DNA from: Bacillota bacterium
Lineage (GTDB): Bacteria > Bacillota > Clostridia > Clostridiales > Clostridiaceae
Assembly: GCA_023424785.1 (NCBI GenBank)
Contig: JAFADP010000087.1
Span: forward strand, 1 to 21,404
DNA length: 21,404 nt
Reading direction: 5' to 3'
Shown here: positions 1 through 7,957 of the stretch, piece after piece
How the letters are laid out: every line of letters begins with the position of its first letter
Numbering within the stretch: the stretch's first letter is position 1
Program-made: the position numbers and the translations under genes
Notes under the pieces: generated by a model
Databases searched by the model: none
Seen by the model: only the letters and a program-made list of their open reading frames with translations
What the model was told of the DNA's origin: nothing

Positions 1-1493
1 TATATTACAAATTCAACACCATTTTCTATGTTTTTTAATGAATACTCAAAGTTGTGTAATTGAAGAATATTTTTTACAATAGAAAGTCCAAGGCCAGTGC
101 TATTATTAGTTCTCTGTCTTGCTTTATCAACTCTGTAAAATTTATCAAATAATTTATTAATTTCGTTTTCTTCAATATGAGCACCAGTATTAATAACAGA
201 AAGTTTATAATTAGATTTTTCTTCACTAATTTCTATTATTATATGTTCTCCTTTAGGTGTATATTTTAAAGCATTAGTTATTAAATTAGTTAAAATTTGT
301 TCCATTTGAAATGTATCTGCATGAATATATGAGTATTCAGTATTCTCGATAAATTCTAAAGTTAAATCTCTTTCTTCAGCATCCATAGAATGCTTACGTA
401 TAAGATTTTTAATGAGTCTATTAACATTAAATACTTCTAATTTAGGTTTTAGAACTCCAGATTCAAGTCTAGAAAGTTCAAGCATGTTAGATACTAATAT
501 ACTCATTTTTTTAGATTCATCAATAATTGTATCTAAGTAAACACGAGCATCTTCTCCACGTACTATTCCATCTCTTAAACCTTCAGCATAACCTTCAATA
601 ATTCCAATAGGAGTTTTTAGTTCATGGCTTACATTTGCAGTAAAATCTCTTCTCATAACTTCTAAATTTCTTTCTTTTTCTATATCTTTTTCAAGTTGCT
701 TATTCTTCCTTTTTAAATCTCTTAATGCATTATCAAGATTAGTAGATAAAAAGTTTAATGTTTGTGCTAAGTTACCAACTTCGTCCTTACTATTTATATT
801 GCATTTTTGTGAAAAATCCATTTTTGCCATCTTTTTTGCAACATTATTTAATGCAACAAGAGGCTTTGCAATTAAATCGGAATAAATTGATGATAATAAT
901 ATAGAAACTAAAATAAATCCTAAGAAAATATATAAATAAAATTCTTTAATAACAGCTGCAGCTTCCTTTATAGGTTGAATTGAAGCTATAGCAATAAGTA
1001 CAGAGTCATTTTTACTATTTATAGACATAGGAGCAACTACAGCAAAGCTTTTACCATTACTTTCTTCAAAAGTTATGGATTTAGTTTCACCAGTTTCTAA
1101 AACTGATTGTATTAAGCGAGATTTTGATGTAATTACATAAAAGTAGCTATTAACATTATTGTTATCACCATCAGTATAGCTAGATGATGGTGAAATTAAA
1201 TTACCCTTAGCAGAGTATAGTGCAACTTTGGAACTGGTGTTAATTTCAAAATTTTGAAGAGCCACAAGAACATTATACAAATCTTGAGTACTATTACTTT
1301 TATATGCATAAACCTCTTTAAATCTATTTACATTTGTGGTTAAGCTTTCAAGCTTTTTAGATTCATAAAAAACTTGAAAGAAAATTAACTGAAATATCAT
1401 AGTAATAGACATAAGTCCAAGTAAAAGAAGTAAAGTTATTAAGAAAATCTTCTTTGAAAGCTTTGCACTTTTAAAATTTATTTTTCTATACAT
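1..1493 (-). CDS. Two-component sensor histidine kinase (C-terminal end cut by window edge)
   Basis: Membrane sensor kinase that should autophosphorylate on histidine and pass phosphate to the response regulator encoded just upstream. I read it by translating the minus strand; it stays open from the ATG at 1493 to the window edge, about 497 residues. Visible order: a basic N-terminus, a first membrane helix around residues 15-40, an extracytoplasmic region of about 140 residues, a second helix around 185-205, a HAMP-like linker, then the H-box (FTANVSHELKTP, phosphoacceptor His290), an N-box (ITNALKYTPKG) and a G-box (TGLGLSIVK). Only the extreme C-terminus is missing. The start is 2 nt beyond the regulator's stop, with an AGGTGA ribosome site inside the end of that gene, so the two are probably cotranslated. 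This is the PhoR/WalK-like architecture; the signal sensed cannot be told from the sequence. Confidence 0.93.
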   Translation of the reverse strand, partial: MYRKINFKSAKLSKKIFLITLLLLLGLMSITMIFQLIFFQVFYESKKLESLTTNVNRFKEVYAYKSNSTQDLYNVLVALQNFEINTSSKVALYSAKGNLISPSSSYTDGDNNNVNSYFYVITSKSRLIQSVLETGETKSITFEESNGKSFAVVAPMSINSKNDSVLIAIASIQPIKEAAAVIKEFYLYIFLGFILVSILLSSIYSDLIAKPLVALNNVAKKMAKMDFSQKCNINSKDEVGNLAQTLNFLSTNLDNALRDLKRKNKQLEKDIEKERNLEVMRRDFTANVSHELKTPIGIIEGYAEGLRDGIVRGEDARVYLDTIIDESKKMSILVSNMLELSRLESGVLKPKLEVFNVNRLIKNLIRKHSMDAEERDLTLEFIENTEYSYIHADTFQMEQILTNLITNALKYTPKGEHIIIEISEEKSNYKLSVINTGAHIEENEINKLFDKFYRVDKARQRTNNSTGLGLSIVKNILQLHNFEYSLKNIENGVEFVI

Positions 1494-1495
1494 GC

Positions 1496-2167
1496 TTACT
1501 TCACCTCAAATTTATATCCACTACCTCTTACAGTTACTATATAATTGGACTTATCTAATAATTTTTCACGAAGTCTTTTTACATTAGTATCAACAGTTCT
1601 AATATCTCCGTAATAATCTAAGCCCCAAACATTATCTAAAATATTATCACGACTTAAGGCTACTCCTTCATTTGTTATAAGATAAACTAAAAGTTCATAT
1701 TCTTTTGGTGAAAGTGATAAAGTTTCACCATTTACTTTTACTTCTCTAGATAATTTATTTATAGATAATCCATTAAACTCTTGAGTGCTTGAATCTACCT
1801 CTTCTCTAGTTCTTTTTAGTAAAGCTTTAACTTTAGCAACTAAAACATTAGGACTAAAAGGTTTTGTCATATAATCATCAGCACCATAATTATACCCTTG
1901 AAGTTTATCTTCTTCTTGACCTTTAGCTGTAAGTAATATTACTGGCACTGTAGATACTTCTCTTATTTTTTCCAAAGTAGTTAATCCATCCATAACAGGC
2001 ATCATAATATCTAAAATGATTAAGTCTATTTTCTTTTCTTTAAATATTTCTAAAGCTTCCAATCCATTTTCAGCTTCATAAACAGTAAATGTTTTTTCTT
2101 TTGAAAAATAATCTCTAAGTAAAAAACGTATTCTAATTTCATCTTCAACTATTAAAATTGATTTCAT
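1496..2167 (-). CDS. OmpR/PhoB-family response regulator
   Basis: DNA-binding response regulator of 223 residues, the normal length for the OmpR/PhoB class. The receiver domain (about residues 1-118) has the acidic pocket E8/D9, phosphoacceptor Asp53 in ILDIMMPVMDG, Thr80 and Lys102 in YMTKPF. A C-terminal winged helix (about 128-223) ends in the typical RTVDTNVKRLREK recognition helix and a RGSGYKF wing. The ATG at 2167 is preceded by AAGGAGGT. It is first in a two-gene unit with the sensor kinase downstream and is divergent from the M16 peptidase gene. Family assignment is secure. The regulon is unknown, and I do not give a phoP-, walR- or vanR-type name. Confidence 0.95.
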   Translation of the reverse strand: MKSILIVEDEIRIRFLLRDYFSKEKTFTVYEAENGLEALEIFKEKKIDLIILDIMMPVMDGLTTLEKIREVSTVPVILLTAKGQEEDKLQGYNYGADDYMTKPFSPNVLVAKVKALLKRTREEVDSSTQEFNGLSINKLSREVKVNGETLSLSPKEYELLVYLITNEGVALSRDNILDNVWGLDYYGDIRTVDTNVKRLREKLLDKSNYIVTVRGSGYKFEVK

Positions 2168-2296
2168 TATTATTATTTACCTCCTTAGTTTTTGAAAATT
2201 TTATATAACTATATATAAAATTAAGAAATAATTATTTACATAACTTAATAAACATATTATATATGATATTTATGACATATAAAAGGCAAATAAATA

Positions 2297-2325
2297 TTGT
2301 AATAACCTTTAAAAAAAGTTATATT
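2297..2325 (+). promoter_or_regulatory. Candidate promoter of the M16-recX operon
   Basis: TTGTAA at 2297-2302 and TATATT at 2320-2325 are separated by exactly 17 nt and lie 33 nt before the ATG. They match the sigma-A consensus at 4/6 and 5/6 positions. In such AT-rich DNA chance matches are common, so this is a prediction only. I found no equally good promoter for the opposite-facing response regulator in 2168-2358. Confidence 0.45.
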
Positions 2326-2358
2326 TAATTACAAACACACTTTTTAAAGGAGAATTGA

Positions 2359-3600
2359 ATGATAAAGTTAAATTTTGATGTAAAGAAGCACTTTTTAGAT
2401 AACGGATTAGAAGTTTTAACAATAAAGAAAGATACTCAAATATCTGCTCTAAATGTAGCAGTTAAAGTTGGGGGGATTTATGAAAGTATTAATGAAAAAG
2501 GATTAAGTCACTTTGTGGAACATATGCTTTTTAAGGGTACAAATACTAGAGTAAATGAAATTCTAAATGATGAACTTGAAGCTCTAGGAGGAGAATACAA
2601 TGCTTATACAGATTATGATTGTACAGTATATACTATTAGCTGCTTAAGTGAAGAAATTATAAATGGGGTTAAGCTTCTTGGAGATATGATTACTTCTTCA
2701 AATTTTCCAGATGAAGAAGTGGAAAAGGAAAGAGGCGTAATTTTATCAGAAATAAGAACAAGCAAAGATGATATTGAAGATTTAACCTTTAAAAAAGTAA
2801 ATGAAGTAGCTTTTGAAAAAAGTCCATTAAAGTATGATATTTTAGGATCGGAAGAAAATGTAAAAGGTTTTACTAAATCCCAATTATATAGCTATTATAA
2901 AAAACACTATACTCCTAAAAATACTTTAGTTACTCTTGTTTCCTCTATGGACCATGAAGAAGCATTAGACATAGTAAAAAATGAGTTTATAAATTGGAAT
3001 GGAGAAGAAGTAAAAGAAGTAGAGTTAATTAAGGAAAGTAATTTACCAGTTAAAGTTACAAGCCATAAGAAAAATATTGAACAAAGTACTATAATATACC
3101 TTTATAGTTTTTATGATTTAAAGAAAGAAGATGAGTTGCCACTAAGAATTTTAAATCATAGGTTAGGTGAAAGTTCAAACTCATTATTATTTAGAGAAAT
3201 AAGAGAAAATAGAGGACTAGCTTATGATATTTACACTCACTTAGATCTAACAAAAACTGTAAAGAATTTGTATATTTATACATCGGTAGCAGATGAAGAT
3301 GTAGAGGATGCTTTAGTTGCTATAGATGAAACTATAAATAGAGTTGTTAATGGAGAAATAGAAATAGGAGAGAAAGATCTTTCCGTAATGAAAAAGGTTC
3401 ATAAAACAGCAGTAATATCTACTCTTGAAGATAGTGCAGACCTTTGTAATTATATACTTCATCAAGAATTATCTAAGGATGATATATTTGAATTTATAAA
3501 AGATATGGAAGGATTAAACAATCTTAATATGGATAGAATTTATGATGTAGCTAAAATAGTATTAAAAAATCCAACAATTCATATTTTAAGGGTAAAATAA
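2359..3600 (+). CDS. M16-family (insulinase/pitrilysin-like) zinc metalloprotease
   Basis: Predicted zinc peptidase of 413 residues, the size of single-unit M16B enzymes that work as dimers of two-domain subunits. The inverted zinc motif HFVEH is at residues 51-55 (His51, Glu54, His55), and the third ligand is expected at Glu131 in VILSEI, 76 residues after His55 as usual in the family. The C-terminal half carries the conserved SLLFREIRENRGLAY segment that completes the active-site chamber. No signal peptide is seen, so it is probably cytoplasmic. The ATG follows AAAGGAG. The stop is 10 nt before recX, so the two are likely one transcript. Substrate unknown; related Bacillus and Clostridium enzymes are annotated as processing proteases, but the sequence does not show the target. 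Confidence 0.92.
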   Translation: MIKLNFDVKKHFLDNGLEVLTIKKDTQISALNVAVKVGGIYESINEKGLSHFVEHMLFKGTNTRVNEILNDELEALGGEYNAYTDYDCTVYTISCLSEEIINGVKLLGDMITSSNFPDEEVEKERGVILSEIRTSKDDIEDLTFKKVNEVAFEKSPLKYDILGSEENVKGFTKSQLYSYYKKHYTPKNTLVTLVSSMDHEEALDIVKNEFINWNGEEVKEVELIKESNLPVKVTSHKKNIEQSTIIYLYSFYDLKKEDELPLRILNHRLGESSNSLLFREIRENRGLAYDIYTHLDLTKTVKNLYIYTSVADEDVEDALVAIDETINRVVNGEIEIGEKDLSVMKKVHKTAVISTLEDSADLCNYILHQELSKDDIFEFIKDMEGLNNLNMDRIYDVAKIVLKNPTIHILRVK

Positions 3601-3610
3601 AGGTGATATT

Positions 3611-4240
3611 TTGGGAAAGATAACGGACATTGTAGAACAAAAGAAAAATAAAAATAGATTTAATATTTATATAGATGAAGTATTTGCTTTTGGAATAAGT
3701 GGAGAGCTTATATATAAGGAACATTTAAAAAAAGGTTTAGTAGTTGATGAAGAGAAGCTAAGAAAAATAGCCAACGAAGAAAATAAATTAAAGTGTAGAG
3801 AAAGTGCATTAAGAATTATAGAGAGAAGCTATAAAACAGAAAATGAAATTAAAAATAAACTTTTAGAAAAAGGATATGGAATTGAAGAAGTAAATGAATC
3901 GGTGAACTTTCTAAAGGAATATAAATTTATAGATGATAGAAATTATGTCAAGCTTTTTATAAAAGATAGACTAAGAAATCAAGGAAAACAAAAAATTAAA
4001 TATTCACTTAAGTTAAAGGGGATTTCAGATGAAATAATTGATGAAGAGATTTCTAATTTAGATAGAGAAAAGGAAATGGAGGTAGCCCTAGAGTTAGCAT
4101 CAAAAAAATACACCACCATAATAAAAAGGGAAAGTGATAAATATAAGGTAAGAGAAAAACTTACAAGATATTTAATGGGTCGTGGATATGACTATCAAGT
4201 TGCTAAGGATGCAGTAATGAGTGTTTTAAATGTAGATTAA
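3611..4240 (+). CDS. recX: Regulatory protein RecX
   Basis: RecX binds RecA filaments and limits or modulates recombination. The product is 209 residues with the family's tandem three-helix repeats. Characteristic segments are YKTENEIKNKLLEKGY (about 74-89), LKEYKFIDDRNYVKLFIKDR (about 101-120) and a final repeat ending LMGRGYDYQVAKDAV. The start is a TTG at 3611, 6 nt after AGGTG; no ATG gives a better-placed N-terminus. It sits 10 nt after the M16 peptidase gene and 20 nt before the transglutaminase-like gene, so it is not beside recA, which is absent from this window. The low-efficiency start suits a protein needed in small amounts, which is my inference. Confidence 0.88.
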   Translation: MGKITDIVEQKKNKNRFNIYIDEVFAFGISGELIYKEHLKKGLVVDEEKLRKIANEENKLKCRESALRIIERSYKTENEIKNKLLEKGYGIEEVNESVNFLKEYKFIDDRNYVKLFIKDRLRNQGKQKIKYSLKLKGISDEIIDEEISNLDREKEMEVALELASKKYTTIIKRESDKYKVREKLTRYLMGRGYDYQVAKDAVMSVLNVD

Positions 4241-4260
4241 TATATTAAGGAGAGAAATCT

Positions 4261-5319
4261 ATGGAATTAAACTTTCAGTTACTTTGCATTGGAATAGTTG
4301 TTTTCTTTGTTATTTTTTCTTTAATCAAAATATATAGAAGCTTAGATATTGATGATATTATAGAACCAATAATATCAGGTGGTTCAACTATATTAAGTAT
4401 TTTTGTATTCTTAGGATGTTTTAAGAGTATTGACAGAATGATAACGGATTTATTGATTTTCACTTTTAAAAGTTCTATAAGAGATAATGGTTTAGTTCAT
4501 ATAGTTTTATTATTAATATCTTTTTATGTAATAAAAATTTTAGCGTTTTATATTTTAAGTTTATTTAATTCATTACTTTTTAATTCTCATTTTAAAAATT
4601 TAAGTAAAAAAAATCCTATATATATTTTTTTAGTAATAGTATTTGGAGCTATAAGAGGATTAATATTTATAGTACTTATAGTAACATCAATGGTTATTTA
4701 TAATGGAACTGTTGGAGACGGTAATAAGTTTGCTAGTGTTCAGGAATTAAAAATATATAAAAATTTAGAAGGATTAATAGGCAGTGAAAATATTTCAGTT
4801 GTTACTAATGGTGTAATAGAAAATGTATCAGATAATAAAATTATTTATTATAATGGTATAACTATAGATGAAGGTATAAAATCTAACTCTGAGATAGATA
4901 ATAAAGCATTAGGCTTAGTTGAAGGAAAAGATAATGATAGAGAAAAGGCAAAGGCTATATATGAATGGATAGGAAAAAATATTTCTTATGATGATGAAAA
5001 AGCTACTGCTGTTATGGAATTAAAAAATGATTATGAAAGTGGATCTATTGTAACATTTAAAGATAAGAAAGGAATATGTTTTGATTATGCATGTTTAGTA
5101 ACATCTATGTGTAAAGCAGCAAATATAAAAAGTAGAATAATAGTAGGAGAAGCTTTTAATGGAAGTGAATATGTAAGTCATGCATGGAATCAAGTTTATT
5201 TAAAAGATGAAGGGATTTGGATTAATATAGATGCTACTTTTTATTCAGCAGGAGATTATTTTGATAATAAGAATTTTAATGATGATCATACTCCATTAAA
5301 AATTGCAGGAGAATATTAA
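4261..5319 (+). CDS. Membrane protein with CvpA-like N-terminus and C-terminal transglutaminase-like domain
   Basis: A protein of 352 residues in two parts. Residues about 1-147 hold four hydrophobic stretches (roughly 5-22, 38-53, 78-108, 120-147). The layout, including a FGAIRGLIFIVLIV-type final helix, resembles CvpA-family membrane proteins; that comparison is from memory. Residues about 225-330 form a transglutaminase-like fold: Cys273 in KKGICFDYA, His307 in VSHAWNQVY and Asp324 in WINIDATF make the expected Cys-His-Asp triad, so it could be an active peptidase or acyltransferase rather than a dead relative. The catalytic domain follows a membrane segment and may face the cell surface. 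The ATG is preceded by AAGGAGAG. It lies in the recX operon, 29 nt before the TPR gene. Substrate unknown. Confidence 0.82.
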   Translation: MELNFQLLCIGIVVFFVIFSLIKIYRSLDIDDIIEPIISGGSTILSIFVFLGCFKSIDRMITDLLIFTFKSSIRDNGLVHIVLLLISFYVIKILAFYILSLFNSLLFNSHFKNLSKKNPIYIFLVIVFGAIRGLIFIVLIVTSMVIYNGTVGDGNKFASVQELKIYKNLEGLIGSENISVVTNGVIENVSDNKIIYYNGITIDEGIKSNSEIDNKALGLVEGKDNDREKAKAIYEWIGKNISYDDEKATAVMELKNDYESGSIVTFKDKKGICFDYACLVTSMCKAANIKSRIIVGEAFNGSEYVSHAWNQVYLKDEGIWINIDATFYSAGDYFDNKNFNDDHTPLKIAGEY

Positions 5320-5348
5320 ATATAAATATTTTAAACAAGAGGTGTAAT

Positions 5349-6242
5349 GTGAGAAGTAATAACTATATTTTTTATAATTATATTGAAATGGGTAGAAAAT
5401 ATAGAGAAGATAACAATTTATTAAAGGCACTAAAATTTTATAAAAAGGCTTATTCATGTCCTATGGGGAAAAGGGACTTGGACCTTATTTTAGATATAGC
5501 ACTTATTTATGATGAGTTAGGATTTAAAGATTTAGCTATAAAAAAGTATGAAGAAGCATTAAAAATTGATAGTGAGTTTGCTAATGCTTACTATGGCTTA
5601 GGAGTAATATATGATGATGAAGGTGAATACGATAAAGCGTTAGAATTATATAAAAAAGCTATAGAACTTAATCCAAGTTATGATAAAGCATACTTTTTTT
5701 TAGCGAATATTTTAGATGAAAAAGGCTATAAAGAAGAAGCTATTAATAATTATAAGAAAGTAATTGAAATAAATCCTAATGACTTATGGGCATATGCTAA
5801 TATTGGATGTATTTTAGAAGAGCTTTGTAAATATAATGAATCGTTAGAGTATTTAGAAAGGGCTTTGGTAATTGACGGTAATCAATATAAAGTGTTATTT
5901 AATATGGGTGTAGTATTAAATAAATTAGGGAAAATAGAAGAAGCAAAGCTTTATTATAAAAAATCTATAGAAAATAATAAATATTATCCATATAGTTATT
6001 TAAATTTAGCTTTATTATATGAACATGACAATTTAGAAGAGTGTATAAGAATTCTTTCATTAGGTATAGAAAATAACCCTCAACAAGCATTTTTATACTA
6101 TAATAGAGGTTGCCATTATGTAAAAGCAAAAGAATATAGTAAAGGAGTTAAAGATATAAGAAGAAGTATAGAACTAGATGACTTTTTTATAGAATATTCA
6201 AGAAAAGATGAAGATATTAGTGAAATTTGGCATGAAATTTAA
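5349..6242 (+). CDS. Tetratricopeptide repeat (TPR) protein
   Basis: A protein of 297 residues made almost wholly of about seven TPR units of 34 residues, beginning near residue 9. Clear units include ANAYYGLGVIYDDEGEYDKA, AYFFLANILDEKGYKEEAI and LWAYANIGCILEELCKY, with the usual Gly/Ala-Tyr-Ala spacing and Pro at unit ends (ELNPSY, EINPND). TPR arrays are protein-binding scaffolds; no enzymatic domain, signal peptide or membrane helix is visible. The start is a GTG at 5349 with AAGAGGTG 4 nt upstream. An out-of-frame ATG-TGA (5347-5352) overlaps that GTG. It is probably last in the M16-recX-transglutaminase operon. The partner cannot be named. Confidence 0.88.
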   Translation: MRSNNYIFYNYIEMGRKYREDNNLLKALKFYKKAYSCPMGKRDLDLILDIALIYDELGFKDLAIKKYEEALKIDSEFANAYYGLGVIYDDEGEYDKALELYKKAIELNPSYDKAYFFLANILDEKGYKEEAINNYKKVIEINPNDLWAYANIGCILEELCKYNESLEYLERALVIDGNQYKVLFNMGVVLNKLGKIEEAKLYYKKSIENNKYYPYSYLNLALLYEHDNLEECIRILSLGIENNPQQAFLYYNRGCHYVKAKEYSKGVKDIRRSIELDDFFIEYSRKDEDISEIWHEI

Positions 6243-6259
6243 TACAGTTATAGTATAAT
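6227..6259 (+). promoter_or_regulatory. Candidate promoter of the flavin reductase-like gene
   Basis: TTGGCA at 6227-6232 (5/6 match) is followed after 16 nt by TATAGT (6249-6254), which overlaps a perfect TATAAT at 6254-6259. It lies at the end of the TPR gene, about 35 nt before the downstream start, and could let that gene be transcribed separately from the operon. Confidence 0.45.
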
Positions 6260-6291
6260 TATATATGTATAAATTTGGGAGGTAGTATATT

Positions 6292-6786
6292 ATGAAAGAT
6301 AAGTTTACAGAAAATCTAGAAGAAACATTTGATAGTTTTTATACTAAAGGAGCTTTTTTAACTGTAGGAGATAAAGAAAAAGCAAATACTATGGTTATTA
6401 GTTGGGGATCAGTTGGGTATATGTGGAGAAAGCCTATGTTTGTATCTATGGTTCGTGAATCAAGATATTCAAATGAATTTTTAGAAGTTGGAAAAACCTA
6501 TACAGTAAGTATTCCTTTTGGAGATTCTATGGAAGAAGCATTAAAAATATGTGGAACAAAATCTGGTAGAGATATAGATAAAGAAAAAGAAGCAAACATA
6601 AAATTTGTTCCATCAAAAACAGTAGATGCTCCAATTATAGAAGGATGTGATAAATACTATGAATGTAAGGTAGTATTTAAACAAGAAATGGATTTAAGTA
6701 ACATGCCAGAAGATATAGTAAATAAATTTTATAAAGATGGGGATAAGCATATATTCTACTATGGAGAGATTTTAACTCAATATTAA
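6292..6786 (+). CDS. Flavin reductase-like FMN-binding domain protein
   Basis: Small cytoplasmic protein of 164 residues that looks like the flavin reductase / FMN-binding split-barrel family (DIM6/NTAB-like). Supporting segments are GAFLTVGDKEKANTMVISWG near the N-terminus, a MWRKPMFVSMVRESRYSNEFL block and a KTYTVSIPFGD strand, as in clostridial members annotated as flavin reductases. The ATG follows GGGAGGT with 8 nt between. Members bind FMN and reduce flavins or act as small oxidoreductases; the electron partner is not evident here. It is 49 nt after the TPR gene and probably has its own promoter. A hairpin lies just after the stop. Confidence 0.78.
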   Translation: MKDKFTENLEETFDSFYTKGAFLTVGDKEKANTMVISWGSVGYMWRKPMFVSMVRESRYSNEFLEVGKTYTVSIPFGDSMEEALKICGTKSGRDIDKEKEANIKFVPSKTVDAPIIEGCDKYYECKVVFKQEMDLSNMPEDIVNKFYKDGDKHIFYYGEILTQY

Positions 6787-6800
6787 GATAAAGTTATGTA

Positions 6801-6828
6801 TAAGGTGCTACAATTTTGTAGCACCTTA
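6801..6828. terminator. Bidirectional hairpin terminator between convergent genes
   Basis: TAAGGTGCTACA (6801-6812) pairs perfectly with TGTAGCACCTTA (6817-6828) around an ATTT loop, giving 12 bp. It is followed by TTATTTAAAT on the plus strand. The stop of the minus-strand hydrolase directly abuts it at 6830, so one hairpin can serve both genes. The U tract is short on both sides. Confidence 0.8.
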
Positions 6829-6829
6829 T

Positions 6830-7777
6830 TTAAATATTGCTATTAATAAAAAGCCATACATTTAAAATTATTTTTTTAATATCATTAGCACTTATATCTT
6901 TTAAGCTATGTTCCATATTATCTAAAGTAACAAGTTTTATATCATTATTAAGTTTAGAACTACATTCAAAAAGACTTAATGAGTTACTATTGTATGGAAC
7001 TAATTTATCACTTTTACTATGTACTATAAGGGTACTAGGTAAATTTTCTTTTAAATGATTTATTGGACTATACTCGTAAATAATATTTTCAGTTTCACCT
7101 AAATTAGAAACTACAGTAGAAAAGTCATAATAATCATTTATAGGATTTAATGTTGATAAATCTGTTGGTCCAAATAAGTCTATAACATAATTTACATTAG
7201 AAGAATATGAAGAGAGTTCATAATCATCAATAAATTCATTTTCATCAGAATAGGATGCCATTAGTGATAGGTGAGCTCCAGCAGAAAACCCTACAAGACC
7301 TATATTATTACAATTAAAATTATAAATCTCTTTATTTTTATTTACCCATCTTATTGCATCTTTTACATCACATATTTGCTTATTAAAGTTAATATTATCA
7401 TCCATTAGCTCATAAGATATGCTAACTATAGAAAATCCATTTTTTCTAAGTACGTTCAAAAAAGGAATCATAACATTAGGTATTTTTTTGCTTCCGCTAG
7501 TCCAAGCCCCTCCATGTACATAAATAATAACAGGAGATGGCTCACTAGGTTTATATTTAGACTTGTAAATATCTAGATACATAGGGTTAGATTCAATATC
7601 TTTATATGGAATATTATAAAAGTCAGCAGTTAAATCATAATGAGAAGATAATATTTTATTTTTACTATATTCTTTAACTAAATCAAAACATATAGATGAT
7701 TTGATTTTAAAGCTTATAACGATTATTAACATAATTATAAGAAGGATGGATGTAAAATATTTTGTAAACTTTCTCAA
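6830..7777 (-). CDS. Membrane-anchored alpha/beta hydrolase (esterase/lipase-like)
   Basis: A protein of 315 residues with an N-terminal hydrophobic helix (about residues 7-24) that looks like an uncleaved signal anchor, followed by an alpha/beta hydrolase fold. The oxyanion motif HGGAW is at 88-92, the nucleophile elbow GFSAG at 163-167 (Ser165), and Asp257 (SKSDKLVP) and His290 (NMEHSL) complete the triad. The HGGAW plus GxSAG pattern is that of carboxylesterases and hormone-sensitive-lipase-like hydrolases, so an ester substrate outside the membrane is likely; which one cannot be said. The start is a TTG at 7777, 7 nt after AAAGGAGGT. It stands alone, convergent with the flavin reductase-like gene and divergent from fabT. 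Confidence 0.85.
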   Translation of the reverse strand: MRKFTKYFTSILLIIMLIIVISFKIKSSICFDLVKEYSKNKILSSHYDLTADFYNIPYKDIESNPMYLDIYKSKYKPSEPSPVIIYVHGGAWTSGSKKIPNVMIPFLNVLRKNGFSIVSISYELMDDNINFNKQICDVKDAIRWVNKNKEIYNFNCNNIGLVGFSAGAHLSLMASYSDENEFIDDYELSSYSSNVNYVIDLFGPTDLSTLNPINDYYDFSTVVSNLGETENIIYEYSPINHLKENLPSTLIVHSKSDKLVPYNSNSLSLFECSSKLNNDIKLVTLDNMEHSLKDISANDIKKIILNVWLFINSNI

Positions 7778-7803
7778 AGGGATACCTCCTTTATTTTTAG
7801 TAC

Positions 7804-7831
7804 CTTATAAAGTGTTTGCTAAATAAGTAAA
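7804..7831 (-). promoter_or_regulatory. Candidate promoter of the alpha/beta hydrolase gene
   Basis: On the minus strand TTTACT (7831-7826) and TATAAG (7809-7804) are 16 nt apart and about 27 nt before the TTG start. The match is moderate and the region is AT-rich, so this is tentative. Confidence 0.33.
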
Positions 7832-7874
7832 AAATATTAGAAATAATATTTAAAATAAATTTTATAAGTGAATG

Positions 7875-7903
7875 TTGACAAAAATCAATGAATATAATAT
7901 ACT
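7875..7903 (+). promoter_or_regulatory. Promoter of the fabT-accA operon
   Basis: A consensus TTGACA at 7875-7880 and TATACT at 7898-7903 have the ideal 17-nt spacer. This is the best sigma-A promoter in the window and lies 54 nt before fabT. Its -10 element shares base 7903 with the FabT-like palindrome, so a bound repressor should block it. Confidence 0.8.
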
Positions 7904-7924
7904 TTGATTATCAAAATATTTGAT
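7903..7924 (+). promoter_or_regulatory. FabT-type operator, three abutting half-sites
   Basis: TTTGAT-T-ATCAAA at 7903-7915 is a perfect palindrome that matches the FabT box known from streptococci (TTTGATTATCAAA core). A third half-site TTTGAT follows at 7919-7924, so ATCAAA-ATA-TTTGAT forms a second, everted dyad. It overlaps the -10 and the expected transcription start of the fabT operon, which implies autorepression. The site is seen directly; the binding protein is inferred from the adjacent fabT. Confidence 0.82.
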
Positions 7925-7957
7925 ATTAATACTAATTAACATAGCGGAGGATTTTAA

